Part shown: piece by piece, positions 45,708 through 56,962 of the stretch
Numbering within the stretch: position 1 is the first letter of the stretch
Layout of the letters: each line of letters opens with the position of its first letter
NCBI RefSeq assembly: GCF_029201445.1
Contig: NZ_CP102381.1
Span: 310,001 to 374,000 of the forward strand
Reading direction: 5' to 3'
From: Thiomicrorhabdus lithotrophica
GTDB taxonomy: Bacteria > Pseudomonadota > Gammaproteobacteria > Thiomicrospirales > Thiomicrospiraceae
Length of the DNA stretch: 64,000 nt
Made by a program: the position numbers and the translations under genes
The notes under the pieces: generated by a model
What the model saw: the letters and a program-made list of their open reading frames with translations, nothing else
Told to the model about the DNA's origin: nothing
Database searches by the model: none

Positions 45708-48700
45708 GCCAGTTAGAATCTCTAGATAGGGATGATGCGGACATTTATCCAAAGGAAAAAGCCTTTAAATCGCGCGGTGTTATCGGCATGTTTGCTCGTC
45801 ACAAGGTTGCACCTAACTTATTGATGATAATTATGATTCTTGCGGGAATCATTGCGTTAATGAAACTCAATGTACAGTTTTTTCCAACCTTTACCTTGGA
45901 TTATGCTTCGGTAAAAGTGATTTGGCCGGGGGCGAATGCTCAGGATGTTGAAAAAAGCATTACCGAGCCGGTTGAGAGGGTTTTACGAAACCTAGATAGT
46001 CTGGATGAAATGACATCTACTTCTTCATTGGGGATTTCTTCGATTTCTTTAAAGTTTGAAGAAGGTACGGACATGATTGAGGCAGTGGATCAAGTTAATC
46101 AAAGGGTAAGCGAACTAAGGAACTTACCTCAAGATTCACAAAAGCCCATTATAGAACGTGTGGTGCGTTATGAGTCTATTGCAAGAGTGCTGCTAATCTC
46201 TGAAAAAGGGAGTCTGGATGAATTAAGGCCTTTAGTGCGTAGTTTTGAAAGACAGTTACTTGATGCTGGTATTGATAAGGTTAATTTTAAAGGCTTGCCT
46301 CAAGAAGAGATGGCAGTTGAAATTTCTCAGCAGGCGCTAGAGCAGCATAATTTAACGTTAGAATCGATTGGTAATCAGCTTGCAGGTATGAGTCGTGATT
46401 ATCCAGCAGGTTCAGTAGGTGATAATGATAGTGTTCGAGATTTACGAGCTTTAGAGCAAAAGCGTGATGAAGTTGCGTTTTCTCAAATGTCACTGGTTTC
46501 CTCTGATTCTGAAAATCTATCTTTAGGCGATATAGGAACGGTAGAAAGGCGGCCGATTAAGAACGCGCCATTTTTAACGGTAGATGGTTCTACTGCAATT
46601 GAAATGCAGCTAATGCGTGCAGAAAGTGGTGATACCTTAAAATCCTCTAAAATCATGCAAGACTGGTTGTTAGAGGCTGAACCTCAACTTCCAGAAGGGA
46701 TGCGTTTACAGGTTTATGACGAGACTTGGTCTCTAGTGAATCAGCGTATTATGTTACTGGTGAATAACGGTATTGGTGGACTGATACTGGTTGTATTGAT
46801 TCTGTATATTTTTATGCACGGACGAGTCGCTTTTTGGGTGGCGGTAGGCATTCCAGTTTCTTTTGCTGCGACCCTAATGATTATGTTGTTGGCGGGTGGT
46901 TCTATTAACATGGTAAGCCTGTTTGGCTTAATTATGGCGCTGGGTATTATTGTTGATGATGCCATAGTAGTTGGAGAGGATGCTTTAGCACATCACGAAA
47001 TGGGTGAACCAGACTTACAAGCGGCAGAAGGTGGCGCGCACCGTATGCTTGGACCCGTCACAGCTTCTTCCCTAACAACAGTGGGTGCATTTCTGCCTTT
47101 GATGATGGTCGGGGGTGAGATGGGAAATATTTTATTTGCCATTCCATTGGTGATAATTGCTGTTATCTTTGCATCTTTGATTGAGAGTTTTACGATTCTT
47201 CCTGGACATTTACGCCATGCCTTTAAGGGTGTTAAAAAAGCAGAACCTGGCACAATTCGTTATCGCTTAGATTCGGCAATAAATCACTTTAGACATCATC
47301 AATTTAGGTATGCCATTCGTTGGGTATTGAGCCATCGAGGTATTACTTTGGCAACGGCATTAGCCTTAATGATTTTTGTGATTGGTTTGCTGGTTGGTGG
47401 ACGCTTGTCTTTTGTCTTTTTCCCATCACCGGAGTCGACCAAAATCAATGCTGATGTCCGTTTTGTGGCAGGAACGCCCTCTTCTGTCTCATCGAGCTAT
47501 GTTGATGGTCTTTATCAGGCTTTGCTTGAAACAGAGAAAGAATTAGAGCCTGGAATATTGAAAGTTGCTATTGTTCATTACAATGAAACCACAACGCAGG
47601 CAGGTGCAAATTACGGTGGTATTAATATTCAGCTAGAAGAGCCAGATTTAAGAAAAACGCGTAATGCCCAGTTTATAAGAATGTGGCAAGAAAAAGCAGG
47701 AAACGCACCAGGCTTGGATTCTTTAACGATTGCTTCACCGAGAGCAGGACCACCTGGTAGTGATGTTGATATACGTCTTACGGGTGCAGAACCGATGATT
47801 TTAAAACAGGCGGCCTTAGAGTTGGAGCAGGCGATAGAGCAGATACAAGGGGTGAGTGGGGTTCGCGACGATTTACCTTTTGGACGAGATCAGTTGATAT
47901 ATCGTCTAACGCCACAAGGTGAGGCGCTTGGTTTTACTTATGTTTCGTTAGGCGCGCAGTTATCTGATGCTTTTTCAGGTCGTTTAGTGCAAATCTTTAC
48001 GGATGGCGAGGATGAGATCGAAGTAAGAGTGCAATATCCGAAATCGGAACAGTTTTCTTTAGCGACTATGAATAAAATGCAGGTTGTCTCACCAACAGGA
48101 GAACGAGTTTCATTGAGTGCAGTAGCAACCTGGACGGCTCAACGCGGTTTCGATGCTATTCGCCATGTTGATGGTCAGATGGCGGTAACGGTTTTAGGGG
48201 ATGTAGATTCGAGTGCTAATAACCCGAATGCGATTTTAGCTGAATTGCAGAAAGAGACATTACCTCAATTAGAGGCTAAGTATGGTTTAAGTTATTCTCT
48301 TGAGGGTCAAAATGCACGCCAAGCTGAAACAATGGCTGATATGAAGGTAGGACTTTTGATTGGGCTTTCGATGATTTATATCGTTTTGGCCTGGGTGTTT
48401 GGCTCATATGGTTGGCCTTTGGTTGTGATGATGGCCATTCCATTTGGTTTGGTTGGAGCGATTATGGGGCACTGGTGGATGGGCTTGGATATGACGATAC
48501 TGTCGTTATTCGGTTTTTTTGGTCTATCAGGTATTGTGGTGAACGATTCCATTATTTTAGTGAGTTTTTATAAAAATCTCAGAGAGTCCGGTTTGGCGGT
48601 TAACCAAGCTTTAGAGGAGGCGGCTGTGCAAAGGGTGCGGGCGGTATTATTGACTTCTTTGACTACGGTTGCGGGTTTAACCCCACTATTGTTTGAAACT

Positions 48701-48886
48701 TCATTACAAGCACAGTTTTTAATTCCAATGGCCACGGCAATTGCATTTGGTTTGATCTTTTCGACCTTTTTAATTTTATTGGTTCTGCCAGCCATGCTTT
48801 CATATTATGAGCATGCTATGGAATGGTATTTGAATAGATCCAATCGAATTGATGGTATTAAGGCTGAGTTGGATACTGTCACTTAG
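45704..48886 (+). CDS. RND efflux transporter permease (AcrB/HAE family)
   Basis: 1060 aa, twelve TM helices in the classic one-plus-five arrangement twice. Family motifs include WPGANAQDVEKSITEPVERVL near the N-terminus and the proton-relay region GIIVDDAIVVGEDAL, with a second copy GIVVNDSIILV in the C-terminal half. Substrate not predictable; the acidic DD in the first half and ND in the second fit hydrophobic/amphiphilic efflux families rather than heavy-metal pumps. Translationally coupled to the adaptor; a terminator follows. Confidence 0.93.
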   Translation: MSQLESLDRDDADIYPKEKAFKSRGVIGMFARHKVAPNLLMIIMILAGIIALMKLNVQFFPTFTLDYASVKVIWPGANAQDVEKSITEPVERVLRNLDSLDEMTSTSSLGISSISLKFEEGTDMIEAVDQVNQRVSELRNLPQDSQKPIIERVVRYESIARVLLISEKGSLDELRPLVRSFERQLLDAGIDKVNFKGLPQEEMAVEISQQALEQHNLTLESIGNQLAGMSRDYPAGSVGDNDSVRDLRALEQKRDEVAFSQMSLVSSDSENLSLGDIGTVERRPIKNAPFLTVDGSTAIEMQLMRAESGDTLKSSKIMQDWLLEAEPQLPEGMRLQVYDETWSLVNQRIMLLVNNGIGGLILVVLILYIFMHGRVAFWVAVGIPVSFAATLMIMLLAGGSINMVSLFGLIMALGIIVDDAIVVGEDALAHHEMGEPDLQAAEGGAHRMLGPVTASSLTTVGAFLPLMMVGGEMGNILFAIPLVIIAVIFASLIESFTILPGHLRHAFKGVKKAEPGTIRYRLDSAINHFRHHQFRYAIRWVLSHRGITLATALALMIFVIGLLVGGRLSFVFFPSPESTKINADVRFVAGTPSSVSSSYVDGLYQALLETEKELEPGILKVAIVHYNETTTQAGANYGGINIQLEEPDLRKTRNAQFIRMWQEKAGNAPGLDSLTIASPRAGPPGSDVDIRLTGAEPMILKQAALELEQAIEQIQGVSGVRDDLPFGRDQLIYRLTPQGEALGFTYVSLGAQLSDAFSGRLVQIFTDGEDEIEVRVQYPKSEQFSLATMNKMQVVSPTGERVSLSAVATWTAQRGFDAIRHVDGQMAVTVLGDVDSSANNPNAILAELQKETLPQLEAKYGLSYSLEGQNARQAETMADMKVGLLIGLSMIYIVLAWVFGSYGWPLVVMMAIPFGLVGAIMGHWWMGLDMTILSLFGFFGLSGIVVNDSIILVSFYKNLRESGLAVNQALEEAAVQRVRAVLLTSLTTVAGLTPLLFETSLQAQFLIPMATAIAFGLIFSTFLILLVLPAMLSYYEHAMEWYLNRSNRIDGIKAELDTVT

Positions 48887-48912
48887 TTGTAATGATAGCT
48901 TCATTGTTCTTT

Positions 48913-48937
48913 AACCCAGGTTTATCCTGGGTTTTTT
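48913..48937 (+). terminator. Terminator after the RND operon
   Basis: AACCCAGG (48913-48920), TTTAT loop, CCTGGGTT (48926-48933), then T-run. Canonical. Confidence 0.9.
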
Positions 48938-49139
48938 ATATTGTCTGACTGGAAATACCAGTAGAGTTTTTATTGTCTTTAGATAGGTGTAGGAGTTTTT
49001 ATGCATTCTATTCATTAAATCTTCATGATTTATATCATTTTTGCATCATAAAAAAACAATGAATGGATAAGAAAACTTGATGATTTTGTCATTTTAAGAG
49101 AGAATAATCGTCCAAATTTATATTGTGGTTCTATTTTTG

Positions 49140-49191
49140 ATTCCTAAACCAGTTAAAAAACTGTTCAGATAACAGTCTGATTGTTAGGAAT
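49140..49191 (+). promoter_or_regulatory. Nested inverted repeats in the tkt leader
   Basis: Outer arms ATTCCTAA (49140-49147) and TTAGGAAT (49184-49191) enclose two mutually exclusive inner hairpins: CAGTT / AACTG (49150-49163) and ACTGTT / AACAGT (49160-49176). It lies 46 bases before the tkt start. It could be an operator or a switching leader RNA; no known riboswitch is recognised. Confidence 0.4.
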
Positions 49192-49237
49192 AATTTCACC
49201 GCAAGTACCGAATTTTTAAATATGTTGAGGAAGTTGT

Positions 49238-51226
49238 ATGGCAACTCGTAGAGATCTAGCAAACGCAATCCGTGCTTTAAGTATGGATGCTGTTCAAAAA
49301 GCAAATTCTGGTCACCCAGGTGCACCGATGGGTATGGCGGATATCGCTGAAGTATTGTGGAACAGCCACATGAAATTCAACCCAACTAACTCTAAGTGGG
49401 TTGATCGCGATCGTTTCGTTCTTTCGAACGGACACGGTTCTATGCTTATGTATTCTCTATTGCACCTTTCAGGTTACGACTTAAGCATGGAAGATATCAA
49501 GCAGTTCCGTCAGTTACACTCTAAGACAGCGGGTCACCCTGAATATGGTTATGCTGAAGGTATTGAGACAACAACAGGTCCTCTAGGACAAGGTTTGACA
49601 AACGCAGTGGGTATGGCAATTGCAGAACGTACTCTTGCAGCCCAGTTCAACAAGCCAGGTCACGATATCGTTGACCACAATACTTATGTATTCATGGGTG
49701 ATGGTTGTTTGATGGAAGGTCTTTCTCACGAAGCAGCAGCAATGGCTGGGACTTTAGGTCTTGGTAAGTTGATTGCATTCTGGGATGACAACGATATCTC
49801 TATCGACGGTAACATCGGTGATTGGATGGAAAAAGGCGTTCCTGGACGTTTTGTTTCTTATGACTGGCACGTAATTCCTAACGTTGATGGTCATGATGCT
49901 GATGCTATTAATGCAGCCATCGAAGAAGCTAAGAAAGTAACAGACAAGCCTACGCTTATCTGTACTAAGACAGTAATTGGTTTTGGTTCGCCAAACAAAT
50001 GTGGTACTTACTCATGTCACGGAGCACCTTTAGGTGATGAAGAGATTGATTTAGTTCGTAAAGAGCTTGGTTGGACTGCTGCTCCGTTTGAAATTCCAGA
50101 AGATATCTATGCTGGTTGGGATCATAAAGCACAGGGTGCTAAAGATGAAGCGGCTTGGAATGACAAGTTTGCAGCTTATAAAGCGGCATATCCAGCTGAA
50201 GCAGCTGAATATGAGCGTCGTATGGCGGGTGATCTTCCAGCTAACTTCGAAGTGGATTTTGATGCGTTCATCGCTAAGACTCAAGAAGAGTCTCCAAAAC
50301 TAGCTTCACGTCAAGCGTCACAAAAAGCAATTGAACAGTTAGGTAGTATGCTTCCAGAAATGTTCGGTGGTTCTGCTGACTTAACAGGTTCTAACTTAAC
50401 TAACTGGTCTAAGATGGTTAAGGTTAATAAGGAAAATGCTGACGGTAACTACCTATCTTGGGGTGTACGTGAATTCGGTATGGCTCACATGATGAACGGT
50501 ATGGTTCTTCACGGTGGTTTCAAAGTATTCGGTGGAACATTCTTCATGTTTATGGAATTCATGCGTAACGCTTTACGTATGTCTGCATTAATGAAGATTG
50601 GTACTATCTATGTTTACACTCATGACTCTATCGGTCTAGGTGAAGATGGTCCTACTCACCAGCCTGTTGAACAGTTAGCCACAATGCGTGTTATTCCTAA
50701 CTTCCAAACTTGGCGTGGTTGTGATGCGGTTGAGTCTGCTGTTTCTTGGAAGATGGCTGTTATGCGTGATAAAGCGCCTACTGCACTAGTGTTCTCTCGT
50801 CAAGCTCTAACGCCTATGGCGCGTACTGCTGAGCAAGTTAAGAATATCGAAAAAGGTGGTTATGTACTTAAAGATTGTACTGGTACTCCAGACATTATCT
50901 TTATCGCTACTGGTTCTGAGGTGGGTCTAGCGGTTGAAGCGGCTGAAGCAATGGATGCAAACGTACGTGTTGTTTCTATGCCTTGTACAGATGCTTATGA
51001 CGAGCAAGATCAAGCATATAAAGATTCTGTACTTATCCCTGGTGTTAAGCGTGTTGCTATCGAAGCTGGTGTTGCTGATGGTTGGTATAAGTATGTTGGT
51101 CTTGAAGGTGGAACAGTTTGCATGTCTACTTTCGGTGAATCTGCACCTGCAAACGAACTGTTTGAAATGTTCGGTTTCACAGTAGAAAACGTTGTAGCAA
51201 CAGCTAACAAGGTTTTAGGTAAGTAA
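49238..51226 (+). CDS. tkt: Transketolase
   Basis: 662 aa thiamine-diphosphate enzyme moving two-carbon units among Calvin-cycle and pentose-phosphate sugars. Motifs: [14 protein letters not shown], the TPP motif GDGCLMEG, and the pyrimidine-binding region [15 protein letters not shown]. Codons are strongly biased (ggt, aac, gtt), as in gap, pgk and cbb genes here, suggesting high expression. First of a run of carbon-metabolism genes. Confidence 0.97.
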   Translation: MATRRDLANAIRALSMDAVQKANSGHPGAPMGMADIAEVLWNSHMKFNPTNSKWVDRDRFVLSNGHGSMLMYSLLHLSGYDLSMEDIKQFRQLHSKTAGHPEYGYAEGIETTTGPLGQGLTNAVGMAIAERTLAAQFNKPGHDIVDHNTYVFMGDGCLMEGLSHEAAAMAGTLGLGKLIAFWDDNDISIDGNIGDWMEKGVPGRFVSYDWHVIPNVDGHDADAINAAIEEAKKVTDKPTLICTKTVIGFGSPNKCGTYSCHGAPLGDEEIDLVRKELGWTAAPFEIPEDIYAGWDHKAQGAKDEAAWNDKFAAYKAAYPAEAAEYERRMAGDLPANFEVDFDAFIAKTQEESPKLASRQASQKAIEQLGSMLPEMFGGSADLTGSNLTNWSKMVKVNKENADGNYLSWGVREFGMAHMMNGMVLHGGFKVFGGTFFMFMEFMRNALRMSALMKIGTIYVYTHDSIGLGEDGPTHQPVEQLATMRVIPNFQTWRGCDAVESAVSWKMAVMRDKAPTALVFSRQALTPMARTAEQVKNIEKGGYVLKDCTGTPDIIFIATGSEVGLAVEAAEAMDANVRVVSMPCTDAYDEQDQAYKDSVLIPGVKRVAIEAGVADGWYKYVGLEGGTVCMSTFGESAPANELFEMFGFTVENVVATANKVLGK

Positions 51227-51288
51227 TGTAATGGCCGTCTTAATTGTTTGCGGTAAATATTAAAATTTTTTATAAAGTCAGGCCTGAT

Positions 51289-51304
51289 TTACCAGGCCTG
51301 GTAA
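51289..51304. repeat. Dispersed palindrome P14 (TTACCAGGCCTGGTAA)
   Basis: 16-bp perfect palindrome, family consensus, in the tkt-gap intergenic region 18 bases before the gap start. A related 10-bp palindrome, TCAGGCCTGA, lies directly beside it at 51278-51287. Confidence 0.92.
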
Positions 51305-51316
51305 TAATTGGAGTAA

Positions 51317-52321
<1,005 letters not shown>

Positions 52322-52322
52322 T

Positions 52323-52431
52323 AATTGATTCATCTCATTAGCGGCTGATTTCTTCGTTGGTTGTCGGTCGTGTGCACTTGCACACTCCCTTCGCCCGCCT
52401 TGAGCTCAACTCGCTACTGAGCGAATCAATT
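52323..52431. repeat. About 110-bp structured element between gap and pgk (MITE-like or RNA)
   Basis: Terminal inverted repeats AATTGATTC (52323-52331) and GAATCAATT (52423-52431) continue as the imperfect stem CTCATTAGCG / CGCTACTGAG. Inside is a strong hairpin, GTGTGC-ACTT-GCACAC (52370-52385). The interior is clearly more GC-rich than its surroundings. It could be a small non-autonomous element, a structured RNA or part of the gap transcript end. Confidence 0.6.
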
Positions 52432-52586
52432 TATTATTTTGTTTTAGTTTGGAGGGAGTAAAATCCTTCCAAATTAAATTTTCTTGTTTGTATTCGGTTA
52501 TGAGTATAAAAAAGTAAGTTTAATTATTTAATCCAATGATCATTTCGTTTAGAAATGGTTTCCAACTTGAAGAAAGAGGACTCAAC

Positions 52587-53768
52587 ATGTCTGTAATTAA
52601 GATGTCTGATCTAGATTTAGCTGGTAAGCGCGTACTTATTCGTGAAGACCTAAACGTTCCAGTTAAAGATGGTAAAGTTACTTCTGATGCGCGTATCCGT
52701 GCTTCATTACCTACAATTAAAATGGCTGCAGAAGCAGGTGCAAAGGTAATGTTAATGTCTCACCTTGGTCGTCCTACTGAAGGTGAATATGCTGAAGAGT
52801 TCTCTCTAGCTCCAGTTGCTGCTGATTTATCTGCAAAGTTAGGTAAAGAAGTACGTCTTGTTAAAGACTATTTGGATGGTGGTTTTGATGTTGCTAATGG
52901 TGAAGTTGTTCTTTTAGAAAACGTTCGTTTTAACGTTGGTGAAAAGAAAAACACTGAAGAGCTTTCTAAAAAGTATGCTGCTCTATGTGATGTATATGTA
53001 ATGGATGCGTTTGGTACGGCTCACCGTGCACAAGCTTCTACACATGGTGCTGGTGCTTTTGCTGATACAGCATGTGCTGGTCCGTTATTGGCAGCTGAGT
53101 TGGATGCTTTAGGTAAGGCTTTAAATAATCCAGCGCGCCCAATGGTTGCTATCGTTGGTGGTTCTAAGGTCTCAACTAAGTTAACTGTTCTAGAATCACT
53201 TTCTGAGAAAGTTGATCAGTTAGTTGTTGGTGGTGGTATCGCGAATACATTTATTGAAGCAGCTGGTTACAACGTTGGTAAGTCACTTTCTGAATCTGAC
53301 TTAGTGCCTACTTGTAATAAGCTTAATGAAATCATGAATGCACGTGGGGCTGGAATTCCTCTAGCATCTGATGTTGTGTGTGGTAAAGAGTTCTCTGAAA
53401 CTGCTGTTGCAACTACTATGAATGTTTCTGAAGTTTCTGATGACGATATGATTTTTGATATCGGTCCTGATTCTGCAGCTGAGCTTGCTGAAATCATCAA
53501 GAATGCTGGAACAGTTGTTTGGAATGGCCCAGTAGGTGTATTTGAGTTTGATCAATTCGGTGAAGGTACTAAAGCAATCTCTATGGCGATTGCAGAATCT
53601 TCAGCATTCTCTATCGCAGGTGGTGGTGATACTTTAGCGGCTATCGATAAGTATGATATTGCTGATAAAGTTTCTTATATCTCTACTGGTGGTGGTGCAT
53701 TCTTAGAATTCCTAGAAGGTAAAGAGTTGCCTGCAGTAACTATGCTTGAAGCTGCTGCTGCAAAATAA
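52587..53768 (+). CDS. pgk: Phosphoglycerate kinase
   Basis: 393 aa from the ATG at 52587, which has AAGAGGA six bases upstream; the frame is open further back but without a better start. Motifs: [35 protein letters not shown] and the nucleotide-binding GGGDTLAAI. Interconverts 3-phosphoglycerate and 1,3-bisphosphoglycerate in the Calvin cycle, next to gap. Confidence 0.97.
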   Translation: MSVIKMSDLDLAGKRVLIREDLNVPVKDGKVTSDARIRASLPTIKMAAEAGAKVMLMSHLGRPTEGEYAEEFSLAPVAADLSAKLGKEVRLVKDYLDGGFDVANGEVVLLENVRFNVGEKKNTEELSKKYAALCDVYVMDAFGTAHRAQASTHGAGAFADTACAGPLLAAELDALGKALNNPARPMVAIVGGSKVSTKLTVLESLSEKVDQLVVGGGIANTFIEAAGYNVGKSLSESDLVPTCNKLNEIMNARGAGIPLASDVVCGKEFSETAVATTMNVSEVSDDDMIFDIGPDSAAELAEIIKNAGTVVWNGPVGVFEFDQFGEGTKAISMAIAESSAFSIAGGGDTLAAIDKYDIADKVSYISTGGGAFLEFLEGKELPAVTMLEAAAAK

Positions 53769-53788
53769 TTCGGTTTACGAATAAGTTG

Positions 53789-53798
53789 CCAGGCCTGG
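53789..53798. repeat. Dispersed palindrome P15 (CCAGGCCTGG core)
   Basis: 10-bp core, flanked as TTGCCAGGCCTGGTTG, 20 bases after the pgk stop. Last copy before the carboxysome operon. Confidence 0.85.
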
Positions 53799-53935
53799 TT
53801 GCTCTAAATAATTAGGTCTGGTGCTAATTACAGTTCATAATTGTGTGGGTTGTATTCATTTTAATGTCATATAACTCTGTTAGATTAAAGGTTTCATAAA
53901 AGAGGGTGACTCGGTAAATAACACTTTAGACACCT

Positions 53936-53954
53936 CAGCCAAAAAGATTGGCTG
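53936..53954 (+). promoter_or_regulatory. Hairpin in the pyk leader
   Basis: CAGCCAA / TTGGCTG, 7-bp perfect stem with a 5-nt loop, about 84 bases before the pyk start. No T-run follows, so it is more likely an mRNA-stability or regulatory hairpin than a terminator. Confidence 0.4.
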
Positions 53955-54037
53955 TTCAGTACGGTAGGAGTTTATTTTGCGAGACATCTTTTTTGAATGC
54001 TAACGAGTTCAAATTTATATAAGGTAGAAAAAACAAA

Positions 54038-55480
54038 ATGCCAAGTGGTTTAAGAAGAACAAAAATTGTTGCAACTTTAGGTCCTGCTACGGATCGTGAA
54101 GGTGAATTAGAAAAAATTATTAAAGCTGGTGTAGATGTTGTTCGTATCAACATGTCTCACGGTATTGCTGAGGATCATATTAAACGTGCTCAAGCAGTTC
54201 GTGAGATGGCAGAAAAGTTTGATAGACAGGTTGGGGTTTTAGTGGACCTTCAGGGCCCTAAGATTCGTATTGCTCGTTTCGCAGACGATAAAATCTTTCT
54301 GCAAAGTGGTGATAAGTTTGCCCTTGATAATAATGTTGATAATAATTCTGGAAACCAGCATGAAGTAGGTCTTACTTATAAGAATCTACCATATGATGTT
54401 AAAGAGGGCGATAAGCTTTTACTAGATGATGGTCGCCTGGTTTTTCAGGTAGATACTGTTGTTGGGGAGCGTGTTAATTGTACTGTAGTGGTCGGTGGCG
54501 CTTTATCTAATAACAAGGGTATTAACTTGGCCGGTGGTGGTTTATCTGCTGCAGCACTTACGGATAAAGATAAAGAAGATATTATTACTGCGGCAGAGAT
54601 TAATGCTGACTATTTGGCGCTGTCTTTCCCTCGTTCAGCGGAAGATGTTGAATATTGCCGTTCTTTAGCGTCTAAAGCAGGTTTGAACTGTAGTATCGTT
54701 TCTAAGGTAGAACGTGCTGAAGCGGTTGCAGATGATGCAACATTAGACGGAATTATCTTAGCGTCGGATGTAATCATGATTGCTCGTGGTGACTTAGGTG
54801 TGGAAGTGGGCGATGCTCAGCTTCCAGCTCTTCAGAAGAAAATGATTAAGCGTTCTCGTCAATTAAATCGTGTAACAATCACTGCTACACAGATGATGGA
54901 GACAATGATTGATAACGCAATTCCTACGCGTGCTGAAGTGTTTGATGTTGCGAACGCAGTTATGGATGGAACTGATGCAGTAATGCTTTCTGGTGAAACT
55001 GCTACTGGTCATTCACCAAGCTTAGTTGTGGAAACAATGGGTAATATCTGTCGTGAAGCTGAGAAATCACGCACTTCACGTGAATCAACGCATCGCATTG
55101 ATGAGTCATTTACTGCCATTGATGAAACAATTGCTATGGCATCAATGTATGCGGCTAATCATTTTGGTGTTAAATGTATTGCAGCATTAACCGAATCAGG
55201 GAATACGGCACTTCTTATGTCTCGTATTAGTTCTGGAATGCCAATTATTGCTTTAACACCACATTTAGAAACACGTCGAAAAGTAACACTTTTCCGTGGT
55301 GTTTATCCATCTACATTAACTTACGATGGACTAACCGATGAAGAAGTTAAGTCTTCAATTTTAGATCGTATCAAAGAATTTGGTATTGCTAAATCTGGCG
55401 ACCTAATTCTTATGACTCGTGGTGAAGTAAATGGCGCTATGGGTGGAACAAACAAAATGGAAATTGTTAAACTTCCATAA
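54038..55480 (+). CDS. pyk: Pyruvate kinase
   Basis: 480 aa. RRTKIVATLGPATD at the start, VDLQGPKIRI, the active-site region IMIARGDLGVEVG, and the ITATQMMETMIDNAIPTRAE motif. The C-terminal domain is of the type II (PykA-like) form. Makes pyruvate and ATP from phosphoenolpyruvate. It sits inside a Calvin-cycle gene run, between pgk and fba. Confidence 0.96.
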   Translation: MPSGLRRTKIVATLGPATDREGELEKIIKAGVDVVRINMSHGIAEDHIKRAQAVREMAEKFDRQVGVLVDLQGPKIRIARFADDKIFLQSGDKFALDNNVDNNSGNQHEVGLTYKNLPYDVKEGDKLLLDDGRLVFQVDTVVGERVNCTVVVGGALSNNKGINLAGGGLSAAALTDKDKEDIITAAEINADYLALSFPRSAEDVEYCRSLASKAGLNCSIVSKVERAEAVADDATLDGIILASDVIMIARGDLGVEVGDAQLPALQKKMIKRSRQLNRVTITATQMMETMIDNAIPTRAEVFDVANAVMDGTDAVMLSGETATGHSPSLVVETMGNICREAEKSRTSRESTHRIDESFTAIDETIAMASMYAANHFGVKCIAALTESGNTALLMSRISSGMPIIALTPHLETRRKVTLFRGVYPSTLTYDGLTDEEVKSSILDRIKEFGIAKSGDLILMTRGEVNGAMGGTNKMEIVKLP

Positions 55481-55604
55481 TCATTTCTTTACAAAATAAT
55501 GGTTCAGTTTATTTTGAGTCATTATTTGATTTGGCTCGCTTATAAAAGCTTGTTAAACTGCAAAGATAAATATTTTTTGAAAACCAACTAGAGGAGTCTC
55601 GCAC

Positions 55605-56669
55605 ATGGCGATGATTACACTTCGTGAATTAATGGACTACGCAGCAGAAAACAATTTCGGTATGCCTGCGTTTAACGTAAACAACATGGAACAAGTACGT
55701 GCAATCATGCGCGCTGCTGACGCCGTAGATTCTCCGGTAATCCTTCAAGGTTCTGCTGGTGCACGTAAGTATGCTGGTGAGCCAATGCTGCGTCATATGA
55801 TTGCTGCTGCAGTTGAAATGTTTCCTAACGTACCTGTTGTAATGCACCAGGATCACGGTTCTGATGTTGGCGTATGTCTACGTGCAATTCAGTCTGGTTT
55901 TACATCTGTAATGATGGATGGTTCTTTAGAAGCTGACATGAAAACACCAGCGTCTTATGAATATAACGCTGGTATCACTGCTGAAGTAGTTAAGATTGCT
56001 CACGCTGGTGGTGTTTCTGTTGAGGGTGAACTTGGCTGTCTAGGTTCTCTTGAGACTGGAATGATGGGTGAAGAAGATGGACACGGTTCTGATGAAAAGT
56101 TAGATATGCATAGCCTGCTAACTGATCCTGAAGAAGCGGCTCAGTTCGTTAAAGATACAAATGTTGACTGTTTAGCAGTAGCGGTTGGTACTTCTCATGG
56201 TGCTTATAAGTTCACTTCTAAGCCATCTGACGATGTTCTTAAAATTGATCAAATTAAGAAAATCCACGAGCGCATTCCTGATACTCATATCGTGATGCAC
56301 GGTTCTTCTTCTGTACCAGAAGAGTGGTTGGCAACTATCAATAACTTCGGTGGTGATATGGGTCAAACTTATGGTGTGCCAGTTGAAGCAATCGTTGAAG
56401 GTATCAAGTATGGTGTTCGTAAAGTAAACATCGATACTGACTTGCGTATGGCATCTACTGGTGCAATTCGTCAACACTTATCTGAAAATACAGCTAACTT
56501 CGATCCACGTAAATTCTTCAACGCTGCTGAAAATGCAATGATGGAAATTTGTAAAGCACGTTTTGAAGCGTTTGGTTGTGCTGGACATGGTTCTAAAATC
56601 AAGGCTCTTGGTCTTGAAGAAATGCAGGCTCGTTATGCTGCTGGTTCTCTAGATCAAACTGTAAGATAA
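55605..56669 (+). CDS. fba: Class II fructose-bisphosphate aldolase
   Basis: 354 aa zinc aldolase. [20 protein letters not shown] (zinc His), [24 protein letters not shown] and [11 protein letters not shown] fit the Calvin-cycle subtype of class II, which also handles sedoheptulose-1,7-bisphosphate in autotrophs. AGAGGAG precedes the start. A strong terminator follows, separating it from cbbL. Confidence 0.97.
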   Translation: MAMITLRELMDYAAENNFGMPAFNVNNMEQVRAIMRAADAVDSPVILQGSAGARKYAGEPMLRHMIAAAVEMFPNVPVVMHQDHGSDVGVCLRAIQSGFTSVMMDGSLEADMKTPASYEYNAGITAEVVKIAHAGGVSVEGELGCLGSLETGMMGEEDGHGSDEKLDMHSLLTDPEEAAQFVKDTNVDCLAVAVGTSHGAYKFTSKPSDDVLKIDQIKKIHERIPDTHIVMHGSSSVPEEWLATINNFGGDMGQTYGVPVEAIVEGIKYGVRKVNIDTDLRMASTGAIRQHLSENTANFDPRKFFNAAENAMMEICKARFEAFGCAGHGSKIKALGLEEMQARYAAGSLDQTVR

Positions 56670-56689
56670 GTTTATCTACTGAAAAAATA

Positions 56690-56712
56690 AAAACCGCTTC
56701 TGCGGTTTTTTT
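56690..56712 (+). terminator. Terminator after fba
   Basis: AAACCGC (56691-56697), TTCT loop, GCGGTTT (56702-56708), T-run. It makes the carboxysome operon a separate transcription unit. Confidence 0.92.
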
Positions 56713-56854
56713 ATATGTAACTTAATATTAATGCCGGCTTATACGGTATTGAAATTAGATTATTTTTACTTATTCGGCCTACATTTAATTTAATTTGATA
56801 TTTAAAATTTATTACGTTTAAATAGCAAGCTTCGGCACGCAAGCCAATGTATAG

Positions 56855-56882
56855 ATAACCGTCAATGTTTCCTATCGGTAAT
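56855..56882 (+). promoter_or_regulatory. Candidate CbbR-type operator upstream of cbbL
   Basis: Dyad ATAACCG-N14-CGGTAAT, one mismatch between arms, centred about 44 bp upstream of the -10 box, a position where LysR-type activators usually bind. No cbbR gene is in the window, so the regulator is inferred. Confidence 0.4.
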
Positions 56883-56887
56883 TGCGA

Positions 56888-56918
56888 TTAGACTATAGTT
56901 TGTTAACTATTCTATAAT
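56888..56918 (+). promoter_or_regulatory. Probable cbbL operon promoter
   Basis: Consensus -10 TATAAT at 56913-56918 with a poor -35 (TTAGAC at 56888-56893, 19-bp spacer). A weak -35 with good -10 suits an activator-dependent promoter. A start near 56925 would leave a leader of about 38 nt. Confidence 0.5.
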
Positions 56919-56962
56919 TAGGCTCGAATTCAACTCAACTCCATAAATTAAGGAGAGCACTT

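Larger units (their letters stand above)
48887..49237. other. 351-bp gap: terminator, then structured tkt leader
   Basis: The left part holds the RND operon terminator. The right part is AT-rich, should hold the tkt promoter, and ends in the inverted-repeat block described at 49140-49191. No gene is visible. Confidence 0.6.

Noticed and set aside
52536-52586. Earlier start for pgk
   Set aside because: The added residues are not part of the family, while AAGAGGA is correctly placed for the ATG at 52587.
55494-55527. AAATAATG / CATTATTT inverted pair after pyk
   Set aside because: AT-only stem with an 18-nt loop and no T-run; likely chance in AT-rich DNA.
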